Assembly (NCBI GenBank): GCA_017654935.2
Contig: CM065690.1
Coordinates: 37,304,817 to 37,368,816, forward strand
Direction: 5' to 3'
From: Phymorhynchus buccinoides
Lineage: Eukaryota > Mollusca > Gastropoda > Neogastropoda > Raphitomidae
DNA length: 64,000 bases
Position numbers and translations under genes: made by a program. The first letter of the stretch is position 1, and each line of letters opens with the position of its first letter. Under the pieces are notes generated by a model, which made no database searches, was not told the DNA's origin, and saw nothing but the letters and a program-made list of their open reading frames with translations. Positions 1 to 50,678 of the stretch are shown piece by piece.

Positions 1-307
1 GTGAAACAAGTGAAAGACAATGGCCAGGTGATGCTTATGCTGTTGACCACCTCCAGCTGAGGCTATCCTCAATATCAAATGCTGAAATGGGTTAAAAATA
101 GTCGAGTACATAGCCTTTATTAGTTTATAGGCTCCTTCGACGTATAACTAAGTACCAGAACCAGACAGATCATAAAGCTGAGCTTGTTCAAACTGGGTAA
201 TTAATACTAATAGTAATACTTCATGGACATTAACTATATTAAGTACTAGATCTAGTCTTTTTAGCTTACTTTCATAAGATTGGCATAAGTGCTGTGTTAG
301 GCCTGTC

Positions 308-509
308 GGGTTAAAATTCCTAGCTCGCTATACTGTAGTGTAAGACTGACTATTTGCGACATTGAGCATGAACGACAAATTTCACTTTTTTCTAGGGTTA
401 GGGTTAGGTAAATGGTTCAAGTAACGAAAAAGTGAAATTTGTGGTTGTCACAAATAGTCACTCATAGTAACGAGCTAGGAATTTTAACGAGCTAGGAATG
501 TTAACCCTA
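308..509. repeat. Foldback element with telomere-like loop
   Basis: The left arm (GGGTTAAAATTCCTAGCTCG onward) is mirrored by the right arm ending CGAGCTAGGAATGTTAACCC. The arms also pair through GACTATTTG/CAAATAGTC and AAATTTCACTTTTT/AAAAAGTGAAATTT. The loop contains TAGGGTTAGGGTTAGG at about 393. The outer ends carry TTAA. Confidence 0.8.
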
Positions 510-544
510 CTAGGCCTACTATATTCTTAGCTGGCAGATGAGGT

Positions 545-812
545 AGGGTGTGTCATATGCAAAAAAATAGCATCGTGTAAATACTTCGCTCGCTACTATG
601 AGTTAGCATGTGCGACATTGATGAACGCAATTTCACTTTTTTCGTATTTGAAACACTTTTCCGCACTCAAATCGTTCATATTTCATAACATTACGGAAAA
701 AAGTGAAATTTAAAAAAAATTGCTCAATGTCGCAAATGCCGCAAATGCTAAGTCTCATAGTAGCGAGCGAAGTATTTACATGATGCTACTTTTTTTTGCA
801 TATGACAGGGTG
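545..812. repeat. Second foldback element sharing core motifs with the first
   Basis: The arm GTCATATGCAAAAAAATAGC is mirrored at 783-809. Inner pairs are TACTTCGCTCGCTACTATGA and its complement at about 757-776, then GCGACATTGA and the TTCACTTTTTTC core that it shares with the 308-509 element. Such structures form small non-autonomous DNA transposons. Confidence 0.8.
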
Positions 813-1135
813 GTTGTCACTTTTTTTTTTTTTATAGTTGTGATATTTATATTATAATTATATCCAGACTGATGCATTATGTGTGTGTGTGTCTTATTAT
901 TTTTGATTGTCCACAGAGTCTGTGCATGTGTGCATGCATATATTTATGCATACTAGAAAAAAAAAGAAATTAATCATTGCCAGTGTATTTAATTTGCATT
1001 TTTGTGTGTGATCCAGCAGTAATATGGTGTGACATAACTTGGAGAAACCTAGAAGAGGATGTCCCTGCACATTCAACATGAGTAAGTAAACAAATTTATT
1101 CAATGCACATACACTCTTCTCTTTGTTTCACCCCT

Positions 1136-1138
<3 letters not shown>

Positions 1139-1219
<81 letters not shown>

Positions 1220-1252
1220 CCCTCTGTCTCTCTTTCCCTCTGTCTCTTCCCC

Positions 1253-1339
<87 letters not shown>
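1139..1339. repeat. Two (CT)n microsatellites
   Basis: CT dinucleotide runs occupy 1139-1215 and 1258-1339, separated by an imperfect pyrimidine spacer. They are open in several frames as Ser-Leu or Arg-Glu polymers, which are not genes. Confidence 0.97.
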
Positions 1340-1342
<3 letters not shown>

Positions 1343-1618
1343 CGCTCTCTCTTTCTTTCTATGTGCATGCAGGTGTATGTGTGTGTGTGCATGCACATGT
1401 CTCTGTTTTTGTGAGTGTGTCATTGTGAGTGTGTCATTGTCAGTGTGTGTCTGCGTTTTGGTTTTATGAGTCTGTCACTGTCACTAGTGTCAGTCACAGT
1501 GTGTGTGTGTGTGTGTGTGTGATAACAGATACATGTTTTAAGTGTGGTTAACTGATTTCATTGATGTGGATTTTAATTTGTTATATATTTAAACGTTCAA
1601 TTATTTATTGATTGTAAT

Positions 1619-1631
1619 TCACACACACACA

Positions 1632-1723
<92 letters not shown>
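1619..1723. repeat. (CA)n microsatellite
   Basis: This is a nearly pure CA run of about 100 bases. Confidence 0.97.
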
Positions 1724-1728
<5 letters not shown>

Positions 1729-1920
1729 TGCATGGACACAATTAAATTACACTTGCACGCACGCGTTCACACACAGACACACACACACACTGACACACAA
1801 ACTGACAAAGACAAACAGTGACATACACATACAGAGAAAAGCAATACATTATACATGCACGTACCAAACTACTATACACAGAATATTTTTTATTAGACTT
1901 AGACTAGAGTTAGAGCAGCG

Positions 1921-2004
1921 GGGGGGGGGGGGGGGGGGAGAAGAAGGATGTATCATTGTGGCATTGAAGCAAAATTTAAACAAATATTAAACACACACAT
2001 GCCT

Positions 2005-2053
<49 letters not shown>
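1921..2053. repeat. G18 homopolymer and (CA)n microsatellite
   Basis: A run of G at 1921-1938 is followed by CA repeats at 2010-2053. Confidence 0.95.
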
Positions 2054-2056
<3 letters not shown>

Positions 2057-2134
2057 CACACATTATTATTATTATTATTTTATGACATGCATGATACACT
2101 GGACAAAAAAACCCACAACAATAACCACAAGACC

Positions 2135-2405
2135 ATGCCACTCATTCTGAGTCCCAACTCGCAGCCACATCTTGGTTAGTCAGGTCATGAAATCTGAAAT
2201 CAGCAGTTAAGGCAAGCGAATCTACATTAGGCCATCAGGTGGCAACCATCAGAGGAGACACTGCACTGCTGCTTAGTCACTTCGGTGGAGTTCAGTGGAG
2301 CCTGTTCTGAACTAACATACGCAGGACACCTACTAAGCCTCTACTGACGACAACAGTGTGTTAGTCACAGTCAGCATAAGTGAGGTCCTCCTCCGAGGAC
2401 AAGAC
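2135..2405. repeat. Dispersed SINE-like repeat, copy 1
   Basis: The copy starts CACTCATTCTGAGTCCCAA and ends GTGAGGTCCTCCTCCGAGGA. It shares many blocks with 38283-38580 (CACTGCACTGCTGCT, GTTCAGTGGAGCCTG, ATACGCAGGACACC) and its head with 11070-11122. No promoter boxes were recognised, so the class is uncertain. Confidence 0.75.
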
Positions 2406-2496
2406 CATTTTTGATGAATGGAACCCTTGTTTATGAATATTATCACTCCTTGCGTTTTGTGTGAATTTGTCAAAATACTGTTTTTCTGTTGCATAG

Positions 2497-40708
<38,212 letters not shown>

Positions 40709-41350
40709 TTTTTAATTTCGGCACCTTTCGCATCGTTTCTGGGGACTTTCTCTCCTCCCACGTTAACCCTTTCCATCTCGCCCTCATCCAACACCTTTCG
40801 CATCGTTTCTTGGGATTTACTCTCTTCCCACATTAACCTTTTCCATCTCCTCCTCATTCAGCCCCTTTCACATTGTTTCTTGGGATTTACTCTCCTCCCA
40901 CGTTAACCCTTTCCATCTGACCCTCATCCAACACCTTTCGCATCGTTTCTTGGGATTTACTTTCCTCCCACATTAACCCTTTCCATTTCGCCCTCATCCA
41001 ACACCTTTCGCATCATTTCTTGGAGTTGAACTTCTCTCCTACATTAACCCTTTCCATCTCACCCTCATCCAACACCTTTTGCATTTTGGATTTCTCTCCT
41101 CTTACATTATTAACCCTTGCCAGCTCGCCCTCATCCAACACCTTTCGCATCATTTCTTGAACTTCTCTCCTCCTACATTAACCCTTTTCATCTCACCCTC
41201 ATCCAATAGCTTTCACATAGTTTCTTAGACTTCTCTCCTCCCACATTATTAACCCTTGCCATCTCACCCTCGTTCAACATCTTTCGCATCATTTCTTGGA
41301 CTTTTCTTCCCACATTTAGTCCTTGCCATCTCACCCTCCTCTAGCACCCC
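40709..41350 (+). repeat. 70-bp tandem repeat at the start of the USP6NL 3' UTR, about nine copies
   Basis: Units contain ACCTTTCGCATCGTTTCTTG, TTCTCTCCTCCCACATTAAC and CCTTTCCATCTCGCCCTCAT. They begin near 40720, 40790, 40861, 40931, 41001, 41072, 41140, 41210 and 41280. The array starts within 15 bp of the stop codon. Confidence 0.93.
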
Positions 41351-41501
41351 TCCCCATTTTTTAAAGATTAATTTATGGACACTTCAGATGTACAGACTGC
41401 ACCGGCAAAGTGTTGTTGTTTGTTGGCTGGGCGTGTTGTCGATGTTTGCGAAGCTGTGTGTGTATTTTTGAAACACGTTTCTTTTGGATGTTAGACAGGC
41501 C

Positions 41502-42063
41502 TTAAAAGGGCACCCTGACGGATGTGTTTTTGTAAGAAACACATCGAGATCACAGGGAAAACACCCTTTACAGAGATTGCAACACACACTTTGCTCTGGT
41601 TTCCTAGAAATCAAACCGTCAAATCGGCGATTCTTCCTTGGCGGAGGTGCTGGAAGTCAAATTCTTTCACCCAAAGAGAAGGTGTGTACCGTCTCTTGTA
41701 ATGGCCGCCAAATCATTTGCACAAAATGTTTGCAATACAAGCCTTTTTTATTTTTTATTTTAATTGTATACAGTTCATCTAAAGGAGTTTCGCTCACAAC
41801 AAAGGAAATAGCTAGCTCCACTATTTGTTTTTTTACTGCACTACATTAAAAGAAAATGCTTCAACCACAATGAGTGACCTCCACCCACCCCATCCAAAAT
41901 GGCTACTCTCTCTGACATCTCCGCCAAGGAGGAATCGCCCTTTTGACGGTTTAATTTCTAGGAAACCAGAGCAAAGTGAGTGTTCCGATCCTTGAAAAGG
42001 CTGTCTTTCTGGTGATCTCGACGTGTTTCTTGCAAAAACTCATCTGTCAGGGTCCACCCTTAA
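41502..42063. mobile_element. TTAA-flanked element with about 145-bp terminal inverted repeats
   Basis: TTAA stands at 41502-41505 and 42060-42063. The left arm (CACCCTGACGGATGTGTTTT, GAAACACATCGAGATCAC, CTTTGCTCTGGTTTCCTAGA, TTCCTTGGCGGAG) is mirrored on the right from CTCCGCCAAGGAGGAATCGC to GATGAG-type ends and CAGGGTCCACCC. The middle has no coding frame. Confidence 0.9.
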
Positions 42064-42769
42064 CTAAGGTAATCCCAGCATGCATTTGTTTTTAATGCTT
42101 AACAATACTAGATCTGTGTTCACTTTAGCGAAGGCATTTTTATCGCTTGACCATGACATTGCTGTTCACTTTTTGATGCTATTGTTTTACAGAAAACTAC
42201 AAGGATTTTCTAAGGGTTGCGAAAAAGTTTGTGTTGTCCTTTCATGAGTTTGTTTACCTAAGTGTTTTTCTCTCCGACCCAACCTAAGCGGGGAACAAGC
42301 GTGTACTATTTCTATAGAATTGTGCTGAAGGGAGTCTACAGCAATGTTGTTGCTTGTGCGGAGAATTGCCAGCAGTGAGGTATGATGCTACATCAGTGTT
42401 CCACTTAGCCTCCCAAAACTTTTTTTTCTTTTCCACCCGTGTGCAGTTGGGTGTTCTCGGACTAGCCAGGGGTGCTTGGTCATGCACGCCCTCTTATCTA
42501 TCTAGGTTGTTACGGCAGGTGAACATTATTGGCAGAAGAGAAGAAGAAGAAAGTAACTCTTTGTTGACAAGTATTCCTCTCTGCCCTGTTTGTCAGGTTC
42601 AGGCAAGGCTGCTATGACCTTAGCTGTACTCAAGGCATGAATGCGAAATCTAATGATCATAATGCAACAGATCTAGCATGCGAAGCCCACTGGGAAATGC
42701 ATCTGAATTTGAGCAGAAACTCGTAAAATTATATATGTATGAAATTGAAAACGACATCAAAATCCAAGT

Positions 42770-42965
42770 CAGTACGGGGATCCTCCGAAGTCGGAGTGTG
42801 GCTGCCCACGTGGCGGCGTAATCAAAAACGGTCACACACGTAATGTTCTCATCACTAGCTGGTGCCTTTGTACCATAGTGTTCAAGTGCTTCGGCTGTTG
42901 GGATGATCCCTGGAGTCTTTAAGCCAGGGTTCGACAACAACAACAACAGTACGGAGACTCCTAGA
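42770..42965. repeat. Dispersed repeat with AGACTCCAGGGATCATCC core, copy 2 (inverse)
   Basis: The complement of this stretch matches 18375-18560 over most of its length. Confidence 0.75.
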
Positions 42966-44562
42966 ATCCTATGCACTTTAAAAAGACTACACCAATATGT
43001 ATATTAACTTGAGAACAGAAATGGGTCAAATCCTATGCATTTCATTTCAAAGACCCCTTGATGCCGAATAAGCACAATAAAGTGTCCCCCATCTCAGTTA
43101 TTATGTTGCAGTCATGAACATAATAAATGGTTAGATGAAAGTTTTTAAGCTCCCTTTTCGCTTTTTTTTTTTTTAATAAGAATTTTGTTTCATTGTTGTT
43201 GTTTTCTTCTTCTTCTGCGTTCCCAGGCCATATGGCCATAATGGGTAATGTGTCCGTTTTTCAGTGTCCACTGGTCTCCCCGCTGCGTACAGCCGACATT
43301 TTCCGATTTTGGAGGAGCTCAAAGGAGAGCAAATTATTTGGAAGATATTTTTGAAAAAAGGCGGGAGAATGGGCCAGTAAATGATAGAAAGCAAAGGGAA
43401 AAGGCAGAGTCAAAGAGAGTGGCAGATTAGAGGAAGTTACAAGCACAGAACTTCCCCCCCCCCCCCGGGTATCCCCACGGGGAGAGACTCATGGAGGGGG
43501 CGGGGTCGTCCAGCTCCCCGTATGGAGGCACGAGGCATCCGGCATCCACCCACTGCCCCTGTTGTTGTTTTCAACTTTGTAGCCATGGTCATTGCCACTC
43601 TGCCAGCCGTGCAAGCGAAGCTGGTAATGTTTTCAGTGGTGTTTGTTTGTTCCTGGTTGGCTGGCTGACTGTTTGTTTGTTTAACATAATGTTTGAACAG
43701 ATGGACCTAGGAGGCTGAAAGTTTGCATGCACGTAGGTAATTAAGACGTCTGGGCCAAGTTCGAAAATGAAGGTCACTGGTAAAGGTCAAGGTCACTGGT
43801 CAAAGGTCAAGGTCACTGGAGCAGAAAATGTGCCGTGCGGCTAGTGATAGAGTCTTAGCGCTCTAGTTTCTGCTTTAAAAAAATATTTTTTGTGTATGTC
43901 ACAGATAGTTTGAATGGAATTCTGAAGAGAAGAGTGTTTTGAGAGTTCTTAATAGAATTTGGTTTAAACTCAAGTGAACAGGTGCTCGTTTGGGAAACAC
44001 ATTGGAAGTTTTTTTCTTAAATTAAGAATGTTTTGAAATTTCTGAACTGCAGTATACCATAATTATTTCTTCAAATTCTTAAAATTTTGCGCTTTTACCC
44101 CCCCCCCCCCCCCTTCCCCATCTCTCCACCCCCACCACCCTTTCTCTCCAAAATGAAAATACTCAAGTGTGTTGAGTGCTTAGATGTTGTGCTGTGTTTC
44201 TTACTTTCATAGAAAACGAAAAAAAGAAAAGGATGGTCAATGTTGTGTTCACTCACATCAAGTTAATGCAATCGTGTTTGTCTGCCTAGCTGTTGTGTTG
44301 TACACACGACACGATCATGTTGCACGATTTATGGTGTGGGTTGATGGTTCCATTATGCAATTACTATTGGTTCACTATGCTCTGCACTGGTTGTTAGTAG
44401 TGTAGCGCTGTAAAGAGACGACTGTGCTTGTAATATAGATAGATCTACTGATCACTCTGTTTCTTTTTCGTTGTGCTGTTCTTGTGGGAATGTTGAAACC
44501 TGTGTGGCTGTGTGTTCAACTGTGCTCACCTCGGTGTGTGTGCATGTGTGTGTGTGTGTGTG

Positions 44563-44736
44563 TCTTTCATTTAACGTCTATCCACTTCTCGTGATATTAG
44601 ACGGCTCAGTGTGTGTGTGTGTGTGTGTGTGTGCATGTGTGTGTGTGTGTCTTTCATTTAACGTCTATCCATTTCTCATGATATTAGACGGCTCAGTGCG
44701 TGTGTGTGTATGTGCGTGCGTGTGTGTGTGTGTGTA
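44563..44736. repeat. 87-bp tandem duplication with TG runs
   Basis: TCTTTCATTTAACGTCTATC and GATATTAGACGGCTCAGTG occur twice, each followed by a (TG)n stretch of different length. Confidence 0.92.
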
Positions 44737-47142
44737 CGTGTATGCATGAGCATATGTGTGATTCCTCATGGCTCCAAAGATGGTCAACAGGTGTACATAC
44801 TTGTAAATCGTAAAAGAAGAGTGTATAGGAGATGATGCTATATTAAATGACATATATGTTTATGCTTTTTTTGTTTTGTTAAATTGTTTTATTTAACTAC
44901 AGTAGAACTAGAAGGGAGAAAGATTCTCAACATTGTTGGATTTTCGTTCTTTTTGTTTGTTTGTTCGGTTGGTTATAATGATCAGTAGATGTGCATTTTG
45001 GAGAATGCTTATGCAGTTGTGTCTAAATAAGTTTCAACAATGCAAAACTACGCCGTTAGTGTGCGTGTATGTCGTGTGTGATGGGTAAGTTGTTTCAGTT
45101 GACTATGGATTTTGTATTTTTAATTGATGTCTGATAATTTATTAAAAAAGCTTCTCTCCAGAAACAAATAACAAAGTCCAATCCATTTTTCGCTGCTTCA
45201 TGAAATTTGGCTGTACACATTTTGCTTACGAGTGTTTTCTCCGGTTTTAAGATGCAGCTGTGGCATGATTTAATTGTCTCTATCTTGCAGTTAAGCTGTC
45301 TGCATAAGTTTCAGCTGTAGAAAATACATAACTTTAAAAAAATACTTTGCACCTAATGTGGTCCAACTGGAGTGGAATGTGATCACTTAATCATAGCATA
45401 ATTTGAAGAAAACAAAAACCTGTTTAAATAATTGTAACAGCAGAATTGTACTTTGTAGACCAAATTGCTGTCTGATCTATCATATATTTGCCTCAATCGC
45501 ACTCAGGTGTTTCCTCTGTTTTGCTCCTGTAGCTTTGCTATGATCTGAGCAGGCAGATGGAAAGTATATGATGACATGGGTGAATACATGTCCATTGTTA
45601 AGTTGTCATGTACAGAAACTTTTAGTTAAAAAGAAAGATACTGCTTGTAGAACTTCTTTTTTCAACACCTGATTTGGGCACATGCCAAGACTGGCTGGGC
45701 GGTCACTTCTTATTGGTGATCAAAAGTAAGGCCTAGTTGTTTTGGGGTGTTAAGGTGTAGAATACACTCAACAGTAGCAACAATCTTCTAAGCATTGCTT
45801 GAAACATGACTTGAACATTCATTGCAGCTGCCAAATCTAAACCACTTTGGTGCCAAACTACTCATTTTTGGCTCGAACAAGAAACTTTTGAGAGGGCTGG
45901 ACAGACGTATGCTAATGTTTTGTATAATTTGGAGGCGTGCTTCACTGATTATCATGTGAATATTTGCATGTTAGTATTTTTATAAAATCTATCTGAATGA
46001 GATTATGGACATGTACAGTCGTTTCTTTTGTTTTATCCTCTCGCACACTTGTCTGCATTTTTTCTCTTTTCTTTGTAAGACGTCTTAAATGTTTGTGTAT
46101 GTTGGATTGTGAAAATGTTAAGTTGTAGCCTCACAAGTCAGGGTGTGTGTGTATTTTTGTTGTGTGTGTGTTGTGTGTGTGTGCTGTTTCCTTATATTAT
46201 GAACTTCACGATTACAAGCATTGGATTTTTAACTTGTAGGTTTACTATCTTTGAGTGCAAGTGACCATGATTAAATGATTAAATGTTAGCGAAACTTGAA
46301 AGGCATTGGACAGAGGATCTTGTCAGGAATTTGCTTTAGCTATTGAGAAAGCTTCTAGCTCTAGCTCTCTCTTTCAATTAATTAAGCCCAGGGTCCTTTT
46401 TAATTTTACACATTCTAGTCTCTCCCTGTCTTCAAATAAAATGTTTAAATAATTGCTGCAGCCATCATACTTTTCATCTCAGAGTAAAGTATCAAAAGGT
46501 TGTTTTTTGTTGTTGTAAGAATGGTAAGATCTGATGTAAGAATGGAGAAAAGATCTGATGTCTGTTGATTGATTCCGTTCACTTGTATGAGAGATTAGGA
46601 ATGGTCACCACATTAATTAATAAGTGGACAGCGTAAAATATTTCCTTTATTAAAAGTTGCAGTGTCGCTTTGCTGGATAAAGGATAATGGAAAATAGATC
46701 TGAAATATTGCAAATTTGTGAAAAGTGTTTGTTGTTTTTGTACGCTGACTTTACTAAAAGTTTCAGTGATAGTTTTGTCTCTGTGTGTTGAAAGTTATAC
46801 AGCGAAGCATGGTTTGATTGTCAGTGCGTAAGTGTGTTGTCTTTCAAGAGAGTAATATTATTTTGTTGATTTTTAATATTTGAAATTATCCACCCTACAC
46901 ACAGTGTAATTTATTGGCTTTCTTTTCCCGTCCTGCCAATTTCATGTTTTGTTCATTATTATTGATTTGTGCAATACCTTGTTTGTGACCAGTCCTTGTA
47001 TTCAGATTAAGAGTGCAATGTTTTTTGGGTATGGAGGGTTTAGCACAACCAGTTCATCAGCAAAGGCAAGGCAATGGCTTGTGTTCCAATCAGCAGGATT
47101 TATTCATTTTTAAAACAATGGTATGGATTGTGTTATATTATT

Positions 47143-47389
47143 TTAACCCTTTCGCCGCCAGCCATTTTTCAGCACCACAAAAAATCCATTAAGCTTAACT
47201 GGGTAGAGAACAAAATGTATCTGCAATATTGGGAATTCCTCTGTGACATGTGTAACATTAGGCCTATCCTTACCTCCCAAAATTAATATTAGGGTCTTCA
47301 GATAACAGGCCCTGATTTGATGCCTGTTAGTGACATGGGTGTTAAGCCATTGTGGTGCATAAATGCGACATTGGCGGCGAAAGGGTTAT
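47143..47389. mobile_element. TTAA MITE, family CCCTTTCACCGCCA, copy 5
   Basis: The left edge is TTAA with CCCTTTCGCCGCCAGCC. The right edge GGCGGCGAAAGGG is followed by TTAT, a decayed site. Confidence 0.87.
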
Positions 47390-47697
47390 GTTTTGTTCAT
47401 AGACCAAGCTCTAATCTCTTTGTGATTGGTGTGTCAATTACAGCTAGTTGTCCTGATCAGGAGAGAGATGAAAATGATTGTCTGTTAATCATGAGTCCTT
47501 CGCTTTTCTGTGTACATCATAGTCTGATGTAGTGACAAAATCACCTGCACCAAATCGCCTGGCTTGCATCTCCTCACTCACACACACAATTGCATTCAGG
47601 TGCTGCACAAACATGATGTCGGGGTGAATGTGTTTTATGTTTTTATTATCCATTCACACTAGCATGCATACTCTTCCTAACCTACGTGGAATGGGGC

Positions 47698-48075
47698 TTA
47701 ACTCATTCGCATCGCAACCATTTTGAATTATTAAAAAAACTCACAAATCACTCCAGTCATACACACAAACAAAAAGGAGAAATGAAAGGTTACATTTTTT
47801 TTTGCTTCAGGTTTAGACATAGAGAAGTGGTAGATCAGACTTTTTATATATAGACTTTATATAGAAAAACTCTCTACACCGATTGGTTTCCCCACAACAA
47901 ACCACTACAAAAGCAAAGTCAGAGGCAAAATTGTGGTCTAAGGGAGCGAAGCGAGCTTAGAAGTGACCAAGGTATGGTGTGCACACAGATTTACTTCCCT
48001 TGAAGCAAATGCATCAAACTGACAGCTATCTATAAATTCCGGACATATATGGCCGGAAGGACTTGAATGAGTTAA
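47698..48075. mobile_element. TTAA-flanked element with CTCATTC ends
   Basis: TTAA stands at 47698-47701 and 48072-48075, with inner ends CTCATTC and GAATGAG. The inverted repeat is only 7 bp, so this is weaker than the other TTAA families. Confidence 0.6.
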
Positions 48076-50432
48076 GATACATGGGATGTTATGCATGCTT
48101 TAGGTGTCAACTGATAGTTTCTTTCGAAGCACTTGTTGAGTAGAGATTAAGAACCAATGGTAACTCTAATTGTGATGTTATGAAACAGACCATGTATAAA
48201 TTTAAATCTACTATTCATTCATTACAGAGAGAGTGAGTTAGTTTTTCTCACTTTCTGATATTTGTTTAATGCACCAAAAGAGGAAATGTCCCAAATGTCT
48301 TGCTATGTGTTTTCTTTTCTTTTCAAAACTCTTTTTAGAAAAACAACAACTAAGTTTAATTTTAAATACTGTATTAAAATTTGAGGGTAACCCTCAGGAG
48401 GGATATAAATCATATATTGAAGGAGGTTGTATGTACACTGTAAAGTAAAGTGATGCGTTCTTCATGATCTGATTGTGGGCCACAGAAAGTGTGCCTTTTC
48501 TTTTGTTGGTTGCTTGATGCATTTCAAGGGTTTAGTTGTTTACAGTTTGACTCAATATTTGAGTTTGGAAACGTAACTTTTCTGTTTTTGCATGACTTCT
48601 TTGAGGAAAGAATTTCTGTTGCACCCATTTTTTTTCTCAGTTTACATATTTATGTCATGTGCTATTTTTTTCTCTCAGTTGTTTTTATATTTAAGTCATG
48701 TGTTGAAATCTTGGTCTTGTGTATAGTTGTGTAAGGCTATGCTTTGAATTATTTTTAATACTTTTAGCGGGACTACATTACGACGGGGACGAGGGCTGTG
48801 TGTTTCTCTGCTGTCCATATGTATGTGTGTGCGTCTGTGTGACCAAAGATGTTCCCCATCATAGCGCCTAAACCACTGAGCCAATCTGAACGAAACTTGG
48901 CAGAATTATTCTTTAGTGTGCCTAGATGCTGGCCGTGACATTTTGAAGGGGCCAATAGCACAGTGAGAGCTTAGGGGCCCCTTTTGTTTGCCTGCCAAGT
49001 CCATGTTAAAACTACTGCCTGTCTACTGCTCAGAAGGCTTATAGTCAATGACAGCCAGCCAACCAATTCAACGGTCACTTGAGTGTGTGTGTGTGTGGCA
49101 GGACGGCAAACACGTTGGCTCCACCCCTTTCGATTGGGTAGTGGGAAGAGGGTTAAGTTTGTGGGGTGGGGGGAGGGAAGGTGGAAGGAGGAGAGTTGGT
49201 CAAGTTGGCTTGGGGGTGAGGGTGGGGGTATGGTTATAGTGTAGTGAGTAGTGATAGTCTCCCTTGGTGAGTGAGTGAGTGAGTGCGTGCGAGAGAGAGA
49301 GGGGGAGAGTATAATGTGTGTGGGTGTTGCTGATGACTGGGACTTCGTTTATATAGCAATGCCATCTTGTTGTCTGTAGTTTTCATCCCTCTCTTTTTTC
49401 ATTGAATACTTTTTTTCCCATTTTCATTGGTTTATTACGTGCAAGCCCAGATGTGAGGTAGTGTCATGTATCACAGCAGCAGTGTATGCATTCTTATGGT
49501 GTAGTACTAAGAACCCAGTTGCTCCTCATGAGGCGACGTCTTTGACAGCAAAAATGTGCAACCCCTTTATTGCATCCTACCCCCGCCCCCACCCCCACCC
49601 CATTTCCCCATAATAGATTTTAAGTTTTTCTGGTTAGGTTTATTTTAAATTAAGGGGCTTCCATTGTGGGGTGATTTTTCTGGCAGTGTCTTTTTTCTGC
49701 TTTTCGTTCCTTTTGTTGTTTGTTTTTAAGAGTTTGTATTATTTGAAATCTGTCTTTTTAAAATGTTTTTAAAAACGGGTTTGTGTCATGTATGATTTGA
49801 GCAAATATTGGTAGCATTTGATAGATCTTATGTCATCGTGTGCATATATGCTTGTGTATGTGTGTGTACGTCTGTGCGTGTGCAAGAAAAGGAGGGGGTA
49901 ATTTTAGCATATTAAGTGGAATGGGAGGGAGAGGGACAAAGAAAACTAGACTGGTTGTTAAATATTGGGCAATCCCAGTTCACAGAAGTTTTTGTCACAT
50001 CCCGTGTTGTATAATATTTCTGTTACAAGCATGATTCACGTTTGGTCTCTTGATGTTTCATTTAAAAATGTATATGTGTGTGTGTGTGTGTGCGTGCACA
50101 CGCATGCATGTGTGTGTGTGAGCGATTGTGCACATGTAAATAGAGTGAAAAAGGAAAGAGGCTGTTGAAATGTCTCACAAAATGTGACACAAGCAAGTCA
50201 ATAGCATTGCCATTGATGTCGATGTATTTGCACATTGATGTCACTTGCACAATAATATATAGGTGTGTAGTCTACCAGTCTTAGTATATACTTGTAGGCA
50301 AGTTCACTTTTGTCCTCATTTATTTTCCAGAATTAAAAAGAACAAAAACAAAAAAGCATGTGAAAGCTAAAGTTTAGCCAAATATACTGGTTGCACATGA
50401 ACACTCAAACATGATGATCATCATTATTGTTT
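48076..50432. other. Non-coding stretch with scattered simple sequence
   Basis: It includes a dispersed repeat resembling the mollusc-type AAACTTGGCAGAATTATTC class at 48765-48965, G-rich DNA at 49140-49240 and TG runs near 50070. No exon was recognised. Confidence 0.6.
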
Positions 50433-50678
50433 TTAACCCTTTCACCGCCAGCCATTTTTCATCCAAAAACCTCCATTACATTTACCTGCGTAGAGATCAA
50501 AATCCATCTGCAGTATTGGGGATTGTTCTGTGACACATAAAAAATAGGGTCTATCCTTACTTCCCAAATCTAAAACAATAGGGTCTTTGGATAATAGACC
50601 CCAATTTGATGCCGTTTAGAGACATAGGTGTTAAATCACTGTGGTGCTAAAATGCGACTTTGGCGGTGAAAGGGTTAA
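50433..50678. mobile_element. TTAA MITE, family CCCTTTCACCGCCA, copy 6
   Basis: Intact TTAA at both edges; ends CCCTTTCACCGCCAGCC and TTGGCGGTGAAAGGG. Confidence 0.92.

Larger units (their letters stand above)
1..2496. other. Sequence left of the first visible USP6NL exon
   Basis: No coding exon was recognised here. The stretch holds two adjacent foldback elements (308-812), T-rich DNA, two (CT)n runs (1139-1215 and 1258-1339), two (CA)n runs (1619-1723, 2010-2053), an 18-base G run at 1921 and a dispersed SINE-like repeat at 2135-2405. It is probably the intron before exon 1. Confidence 0.6.
42064..47142. other. Probable continuation of the 3' UTR or intergenic DNA
   Basis: No exon was recognised. 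It holds the inverse dispersed repeat (42770-42965), a fragment at 43220-43335, a repeat with AAGGTCAAGGTCACTGG (43695-43855; inverse relative at 60000-60210), a C16 run near 44098, an 87-bp duplication with TG runs (44563-44736) and otherwise T-rich unique sequence from 44830 to 47140. AATAAA occurs at 43076, 46435 and later at 51695. Confidence 0.55.

Noticed and set aside
1100..1428. Open frames of Ser-Leu or Arg-Glu polymers
   Set aside because: They are translations of (CT)n microsatellites. The same applies at 6717, 6956, 14907 and 22468.
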